A stretch of DNA of 8,564 bases from DATDYA01 sp035289165 (lineage in GTDB: Bacteria; Patescibacteriota; Patescibacteriia; Magasanikbacterales; GWA2-37-8). A program made the position numbers and the translations under genes. Shown here piece after piece: positions 4,988-8,564 of the stretch. Position 1 is the stretch's first letter; each line of letters opens with the position of its first letter. The stretch is taken from assembly GCA_035289165.1 (NCBI GenBank), contig DATDYA010000053.1, forward strand, positions 1 to 8,564, read 5' to 3'. Under the pieces are notes generated by a model. It was given only the letters and a program-made list of their open reading frames with translations. It made no database searches and had not been told where the DNA came from.

Positions 4988-5536
4988 TTATTTAGCACCT
5001 TTAGCAGCCGTCTTACCAGCCTTGCGTCGTACCACTTCATCAATGTATCTGATACCCTTGCCTTTGTAAGGCTCTGGTTTCTTAAGACCACGGATGATCG
5101 CGGCCATTTCACCAACCGCTTGCTTATCTATTCCTTCAACAGTAATGACATTCTTTTCTACCTTTAAAACCGTACCGGGCATTGGTTTAACTTCTACTGG
5201 GTGAGAAAAACCGATTTCTAGATTCAGATTTTGACCCTTCATACCAGCGCGGAAACCAACACCGTTAATTTCTAATTCTTTTTTAAAACCTTTAGTCACA
5301 CCATCCAGCATATTATTAACTAGGCTGGAAAAAGTGCCCCAGATCGCCCGTTCGTTTTTATCGTTTTCATTCTTAACGGAAAACTCTAAGTTCCCCTCAT
5401 TTTGAGTAACAATAATCCGAGGGTGTAACTTTAAAGTTAACTCGCCTTTAGGGCCTTTTACTTTTAAATTTACTTTGTTGATTTCGACAGTGACTCCACT
5501 CGGGATCGGTCGAACTTTTTTTCCAATACGTGACAT
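4988..5536 (-). CDS. rplF: 50S ribosomal protein L6 (uL6)
   Basis: Large-subunit protein near the factor-binding site. Its 182 residues comprise the two repeated L6 domains: MSRIGKKVRPIPSGV at the start, KGFKKELEINGVGFRAG (82-98) at the domain junction, and the signature PEPYKGKGIRY (154-164). The C-terminus ends in a basic Ala/Lys tail (KAGKTAAKGAK). It lies 11 bases after rpsH and 22 before rplR. No Shine-Dalgarno is present. Confidence 0.98.
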   Translation of the reverse strand: MSRIGKKVRPIPSGVTVEINKVNLKVKGPKGELTLKLHPRIIVTQNEGNLEFSVKNENDKNERAIWGTFSSLVNNMLDGVTKGFKKELEINGVGFRAGMKGQNLNLEIGFSHPVEVKPMPGTVLKVEKNVITVEGIDKQAVGEMAAIIRGLKKPEPYKGKGIRYIDEVVRRKAGKTAAKGAK

Positions 5537-5547
5537 ATTATTTTAGG

Positions 5548-5937
5548 TTAGTATACCTCACAAAGCAATTCACCGCCAACATTTTCCTTAATCGCTTCTT
5601 TGTTGGTTTTAATCCCGGCTGGTGTGGACAAAATTGAAAGACCATAACCATTCAAAACCGCCTTGATTTCGCTCTTTTTAACATAGCGGCGATGACCAGG
5701 GGTACTCAACCGAACGAGCGATTGGATAGCTGGGGTGCCATGGTTATATTTCAAAACCACTACCAAATTTTTTGGGTTTTCTTCGCTTACGTCGGCTTTT
5801 AAAATGTAGCCTTCGCGTACCAAAATTTCCGCAATCGCCAATTTCAATTTAGAAAATGGCATCGCCGTCTCTTTCTTATGAGCCATAGAGGCGTTGCGTA
5901 TTCTGGTTAACATGTCAGCGATAGGATCGGTCAACAT
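5548..5937 (-). CDS. rpsH: 30S ribosomal protein S8 (uS8)
   Basis: Primary 16S rRNA-binding protein; in E. coli it also represses spc-operon translation. It has 129 residues: N-terminal DPIADMLTRIRNA (4-16), FSKLKLAIAEILVREGYI (28-45), and the C-terminal rRNA-binding signature SILSTPAGIKT (101-111) followed by GGELLCEVY (121-129). It follows rpsN after 40 bases, the largest gap between complete ribosomal-protein genes here; that AT-rich gap holds a TATAAT but no matching -35. No Shine-Dalgarno is visible. Confidence 0.98.
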   Translation of the reverse strand: MLTDPIADMLTRIRNASMAHKKETAMPFSKLKLAIAEILVREGYILKADVSEENPKNLVVVLKYNHGTPAIQSLVRLSTPGHRRYVKKSEIKAVLNGYGLSILSTPAGIKTNKEAIKENVGGELLCEVY

Positions 5938-5977
5938 AACTTTAAGTGATTATATATTATTGCTTTTTAGAAATAAA

Positions 5978-6163
5978 TTACCAACTAGATTTATGCACAC
6001 CCGGAATCTTTCCTTCATTCGCTAACTCGCGGAAACAGATGCGACAAAGGGCGAACTTTCCAATCACGGCTCGGCCACGACCACACTTCCAACAACGTCG
6101 AACAATGCGAGTGGAATATTTTGGTTTGCGATTGGATTTTGCTTTTTGTGCTTGTGTCGCCAT
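5978..6163 (-). CDS. rpsN: 30S ribosomal protein S14, zinc-binding type (uS14)
   Basis: Small-subunit head protein. It has 61 residues, the short zinc-containing form, with Cys24-x2-Cys27 and Cys40-x2-Cys43 forming a zinc ribbon (RRCWKCGR and FALCRICF). The end GKIPGVHKSSW is the family C-terminus. The protein follows rplE by only 3 bases, suggesting coupled translation. The zinc-free long form that some bacteria keep as a paralogue is not in this window. Confidence 0.97.
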   Translation of the reverse strand: MATQAQKAKSNRKPKYSTRIVRRCWKCGRGRAVIGKFALCRICFRELANEGKIPGVHKSSW

Positions 6164-6166
6164 ATC

Positions 6167-6709
6167 TTATTTTATAAAAGGAAAACCTAAGTGAGTTAAA
6201 AGTGCCTTTCCTTCGGCCTGATTCTTGGCATTGGTATTAATAACTATTTCTAAACCATGAACTTTGTCCAACTCATCCATTTTTACTTCCGGAAAAGCGA
6301 CGTTTTCTTTAAAACCAATGGTCAAATTTCCTTGACGGTCAAAGCCTTTGGCGGAAATACCGTGAAAGTCGCGAACACGAGGGAAAGTAACCATTAATAA
6401 TTTTTGTAAAAAGTCGTACATGCGTGGGCCACGGAGAGTGACGACAACGCCAATCTCCTGGTTTTCACGGATCTTAAAGTTGGAGATAGCCTTTTTAGCC
6501 TTGGTTCGGACTGGTTTTTGACCAGTAATCTTAAGCAAAGTTTTTTCAACGTTATCAATATAACTAGCGTCTTTAACAAATTTGCCGACACCCACATTAA
6601 TAACGACCTTTTTGATCTTCGGCACTTGCAGGCGATTTTTGTAATTCAATTCGGCCATGACCGCCGGAACAACTTTTTCTTTATATTGTTGATATAAAAT
6701 ATTTTGCAT
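6167..6709 (-). CDS. rplE: 50S ribosomal protein L5 (uL5)
   Basis: Central-protuberance protein that binds 5S rRNA and contacts P-site tRNA. Its 180 residues contain VPKIKKVVINVGVG (29-42), GQKPVRTKAKKAISNFKIR (63-81), TLRGPRMYDFL (91-101), FPRVRDFHGISAKGFDRQGN (109-128) and the end LLTHLGFPF. It starts 4 bases after rplX and ends 3 bases before rpsN, so the three are tightly packed. The nearest purine-rich tract (AGAGG) is about 15 bases upstream, too far to be a convincing Shine-Dalgarno. Confidence 0.98.
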   Translation of the reverse strand: MQNILYQQYKEKVVPAVMAELNYKNRLQVPKIKKVVINVGVGKFVKDASYIDNVEKTLLKITGQKPVRTKAKKAISNFKIRENQEIGVVVTLRGPRMYDFLQKLLMVTFPRVRDFHGISAKGFDRQGNLTIGFKENVAFPEVKMDELDKVHGLEIVINTNAKNQAEGKALLTHLGFPFIK

Positions 6710-6713
6710 AAAT

Positions 6714-7022
6714 TTAGTCGATTACCTCTTTACATTTGCGGCAAACGCGCATTTTTTTGTCACCTTCAAATTTATAACCAACGCGAGTTGGCGCCTGGCA
6801 CTTGGTGCAAACGAGCATCACGTTGCTACCAGTAATCGGAGCAGAAAGTTCAATCGTTTGTCCCTTCTCGCCTTGTTTTCTGGCGCGCAGATGTTTCTTA
6901 ATCTTGTTCATCCCTTCGACGACCACTTTATTATCAGCACGAAAAACCTGAATAACCTTACCGGTTTTACCACGGTCTTTGCCTTGAATTATTTTCACTT
7001 GGTCGTTGGTTTTAATTTTCAT
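6714..7022 (-). CDS. rplX: 50S ribosomal protein L24 (uL24), four-cysteine form
   Basis: Early assembly-initiating protein of the large subunit. It has 102 residues with an N-terminal KOW motif (about residues 5-32: VKIIQGKDRGKTGKVIQVF) and VEGMNKIKKHLR (35-46). The C-terminal part has Cys72-x2-Cys75 (CTKC) and Cys94-x2-Cys97 (CRKC), a likely zinc-binding pair seen in many but not all bacterial L24 proteins. It follows rplN by 10 bases and precedes rplE by 4. No Shine-Dalgarno is visible. Confidence 0.97.
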   Translation of the reverse strand: MKIKTNDQVKIIQGKDRGKTGKVIQVFRADNKVVVEGMNKIKKHLRARKQGEKGQTIELSAPITGSNVMLVCTKCQAPTRVGYKFEGDKKMRVCRKCKEVID

Positions 7023-7032
7023 ATGTTTTTGT

Positions 7033-7404
7033 TTATAAAACTTCCGGAGCTAAAGAAATGATCTTCTGAAAACCTTTAGAACGTAATTCGCGGCAAACAC
7101 CGCCGAAAATACGCGTCCCTTTTGGTTCTTTGGTTTTCTTGTCAACAATTACGGCGGCATTTTCGTCAAAACGGATGTAAGTACCGTCAGGGCGACGTAT
7201 TTCTTTGTGTTGGCGTACAACCACCGCGTGCACCACTTCACTCTTTTTAACCATGCCGCGGGGGGCCGCTACCTTAACAACAGCAGTAAAAATATCGCCG
7301 ACTTGGGCATAGCGCTTTTTGTAGCCACCTAAAACACGGATGCATTGTAACTTTTTGGCACCAGTGTTATCGGCGACATTCAACATGGATCGGTGTTGTA
7401 TCAT
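7033..7404 (-). CDS. rplN: 50S ribosomal protein L14 (uL14)
   Basis: Large-subunit protein at the inter-subunit interface. It has 123 residues, nearly invariant in length across bacteria: MIQHRSMLNVADNTGAKK at the start, then RVLGGYKKRYAQVGD (23-37), the VVVRQ segment near residues 61-65, and GTRIFGGVCRELR (96-108). In E. coli the spc promoter precedes this gene; here the 31-base gap after rpsQ holds only AT-rich sequence with a weak AGTTT/AAACT stem and no promoter, so the S10 and spc gene sets look like one operon. Confidence 0.98.
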   Translation of the reverse strand: MIQHRSMLNVADNTGAKKLQCIRVLGGYKKRYAQVGDIFTAVVKVAAPRGMVKKSEVVHAVVVRQHKEIRRPDGTYIRFDENAAVIVDKKTKEPKGTRIFGGVCRELRSKGFQKIISLAPEVL

Positions 7405-7435
7405 AGTTTTAGCTCTAGAAACTTTTGAATAATAA

Positions 7436-7696
7436 TTATTTCTTCACTACTTCCTGGATTCTCCAGCGTTTGGTTTTGGACAATGGTCGGCACTCCATAA
7501 AACGAACTAAATCACCAACTTTAGCCAAACCGGTTTCATCGTGCACCGGGAACTTCTTGGTAGTTTTAAATTTGCGCTTGTATTTCAAGTTGGTTTTGAC
7601 GCTTTCGACAAGAACAGTAATGGTTTTCATCATGACAGTACCCACCACTCGGCCTTCAAGCACACGGGTCATTTTTTTGTTTTCGATTTTTTCCAT
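7436..7696 (-). CDS. rpsQ: 30S ribosomal protein S17 (uS17)
   Basis: Primary 16S rRNA-binding OB-fold protein. Its 86 residues include LEGRVVGTVMMKTITVLVES (13-32), KYKRKFKTTKKFPVHDE (38-54) and GDLVRFMECRPLSKTKRW (61-78), the diagnostic C-terminal block. The start at 7696 (MEKIENKK) is preferred; an internal ATG at codon 9 would give a slightly shorter N-terminus. It lies 11 bases after rpmC. Confidence 0.97.
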   Translation of the reverse strand: MEKIENKKMTRVLEGRVVGTVMMKTITVLVESVKTNLKYKRKFKTTKKFPVHDETGLAKVGDLVRFMECRPLSKTKRWRIQEVVKK

Positions 7697-7707
7697 AATA
7701 TAACAAA

Positions 7708-7893
7708 TTATTTGGTGCGATGAATTAACGTATTAATCCGCGCGATCGTACTTCTTAATTCTTTTATTTTATGATTCTGTCGGTAGGCTCCTGACCGGGC
7801 GCCCGCTTTAGCGACGCGTACTTCTTCGCGCAAAGACCCAAGCATTTCTGTCAGTTCAGCGACGTCTTTATTTTTTAATTCAGTGAAATCCAT
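7708..7893 (-). CDS. rpmC: 50S ribosomal protein L29 (uL29)
   Basis: Small two-helix protein at the polypeptide exit, part of the docking site for trigger factor and SRP. It has 61 residues: MDFTELKNKDVAELTEMLGSL, then REEVRVAKAGARSGAYRQNH, and the second helix KIKELRSTIARINTLI. The length and helix pattern fit L29, and it sits in its standard place between rplP (9-base gap) and rpsQ (11-base gap). The gene is weakly conserved in all bacteria, so position is part of the evidence. Confidence 0.95.
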   Translation of the reverse strand: MDFTELKNKDVAELTEMLGSLREEVRVAKAGARSGAYRQNHKIKELRSTIARINTLIHRTK

Positions 7894-7902
7894 AAATTTA
7901 GA

Positions 7903-8316
7903 TTATTGCCTTTCAACAAATTTAGTTTTAACACCAAACTTGTAACCAGCGAGTTCCATCGCCTCTTTAGCCGAAGTTTTAGTAATACCACCCATTTCAA
8001 ACAAAACGGTACCGGGTTTTACGACAGCCACATAATGATCCGGAGCGCCCTTACCACCACCCATGGGGGTTTCGTTGCCTTTTTTGGTGACAGGACGATC
8101 GGGGAAAATGCGGATCCAAATCTTACCGCCACGGCGAACATATCTGGTCAAAACACGACGCGCCGATTCAATCTGGCGACTGGTAATCCAACCATGGTCT
8201 TCACATTTTAAACCAAACTCACCAAAATCTACGCCATTAGCACGCTGGGCCAGGCCCAATCCACGTCGGCGGCCTTTATGCCATTTGCGGTGTTGTACTT
8301 TCTTAGGTATTAACAT
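7903..8316 (-). CDS. rplP: 50S ribosomal protein L16 (uL16)
   Basis: Late-assembly large-subunit protein close to the peptidyl-transferase centre and A-site tRNA. It has 137 residues. MLIPKKVQHRKWHKGRRRG at the start, GLKCEDHGWITSRQIESARR (35-54), WIRIFPDRPVTKKGNETPMG (67-86) and GGGKGAPDHYVAVVKPGTVLFE (86-107) are the family blocks. It follows rpsC by 11 bases, without a Shine-Dalgarno. Confidence 0.98.
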   Translation of the reverse strand: MLIPKKVQHRKWHKGRRRGLGLAQRANGVDFGEFGLKCEDHGWITSRQIESARRVLTRYVRRGGKIWIRIFPDRPVTKKGNETPMGGGKGAPDHYVAVVKPGTVLFEMGGITKTSAKEAMELAGYKFGVKTKFVERQ

Positions 8317-8327
8317 ACAGGTAGAAA

Positions 8328-8564
8328 TTATCTCTGTTTACGTTGTTTTTGGGCTCCCGCTTCTTCAGTGTTCTTTACACCAAATTTATCACGGCGTCCA
8401 AAAGATTCGCCTTTGTAAATCCAAACCTTGATACCAATCTTTCCGTAGATAGTATTAGCCTCCACAAAAGAGTAGTCAACATCGCTTCGGAGGGTGATCA
8501 AGGACATTTTACCCGCCCCCAACACTTCACGACGAGCGATTTCAACACCGTTCAATCGACCAGC
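8328..8564 (-). CDS. rpsC: 30S ribosomal protein S3 (uS3), C-terminal 78 residues
   Basis: Partial gene entering from the right edge; only its C-terminal portion is visible. The reading frame is open to the last base and starts AGRLNGVEIARRE, the conserved segment of the S3 C-terminal domain, followed by LRSDVDYSFVEANTIYGKIG and VKVWIYKGE-like IKVWIYKGE. S3 lines the mRNA entry tunnel of the small subunit. The tail after KGES is basic and glutamine-rich (EEAGAQKQRKQR), as in many S3 proteins. The KH domain lies beyond the window. An apparent TTG start at 8555 is internal and should not be used. Confidence 0.97.
   Translation of the reverse strand, partial: AGRLNGVEIARREVLGAGKMSLITLRSDVDYSFVEANTIYGKIGIKVWIYKGESFGRRDKFGVKNTEEAGAQKQRKQR

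Noticed and set aside
5949..5977. Internal promoter in the rpsN-rpsH gap (TATAAT on the minus strand)
   Set aside because: At 17 bases the -35 would be TTTATT, matching only three consensus positions; in AT-rich sequence this is expected by chance.
6680..6698. Hairpin TTTATAT/ATATAAA in the first codons of rplE as an S8 repressor-binding site
   Set aside because: The position resembles the E. coli spc operator, but the stem is made only of A-T pairs and I do not see the conserved internal-loop features of an S8 site.
7906..8431. Plus-strand open frames antisense to rplP and rpsC, and similar ones elsewhere
   Set aside because: They are shadows of conserved ribosomal-protein genes, with no family resemblance or ribosome-binding sites.

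Overview
This window is a bacterial ribosomal-protein cluster read leftward on the minus strand. It is the end of the S10 operon fused to the spc operon: rpsC (partial)-rplP-rpmC-rpsQ-rplN-rplX-rplE-rpsN-rpsH-rplF-rplR-rpsE-rplO-secY, followed further left by adk-map-ruvX (partial). Uninterrupted reading frames with TAA, TAG and TGA stops fit genetic code 11. Only 5 bases separate rpsE from rplO, so rpmD (uL30), which normally sits there, is absent. That absence, the compact genes, the moderately AT-rich base composition and the zinc-type S14 point to a Candidate Phyla Radiation (Patescibacteria) genome, probably Parcubacteria-like; this assignment is inference.

Right part (about 2340-8564): fourteen genes with gaps of 3-40 bases, evidently one long transcript feeding ribosome assembly and ending with the SecY translocon channel. 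Almost none of these genes has a Shine-Dalgarno sequence. A weak hairpin plus T-tract lies between rplO and secY, and a strong bidirectional terminator (2267-2295) lies just after secY.

Middle part (about 1620-2300): secY and adk, normally adjacent, are separated by a foreign-looking unit on the opposite strand. A GC-rich gene of 126 codons (1770-2150, about 86% G/C at third positions) encodes a small cysteine-containing protein with one N-terminal membrane segment, and I do not recognise it. It has its own extended -10 promoter with a (CT)5 repeat in the spacer, a GGAG ribosome-binding site, a long two-part 3' hairpin and the shared terminator. An 8-base inverted repeat brackets it, starting at the predicted transcript start. 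Its promoter is back to back with a near-consensus minus-strand promoter for adk, and both use the same TTGACAA/TTGTCAA as -35 element.

Left part (1-1670): adk (zinc-lid adenylate kinase, probable GTG start), map (type I methionine aminopeptidase with a basic insertion between its two metal-binding aspartates) and the first 33 codons of ruvX, which overlaps map by four bases. Because of the inserted unit, these three genes appear to be transcribed from their own promoter rather than by read-through from secY.
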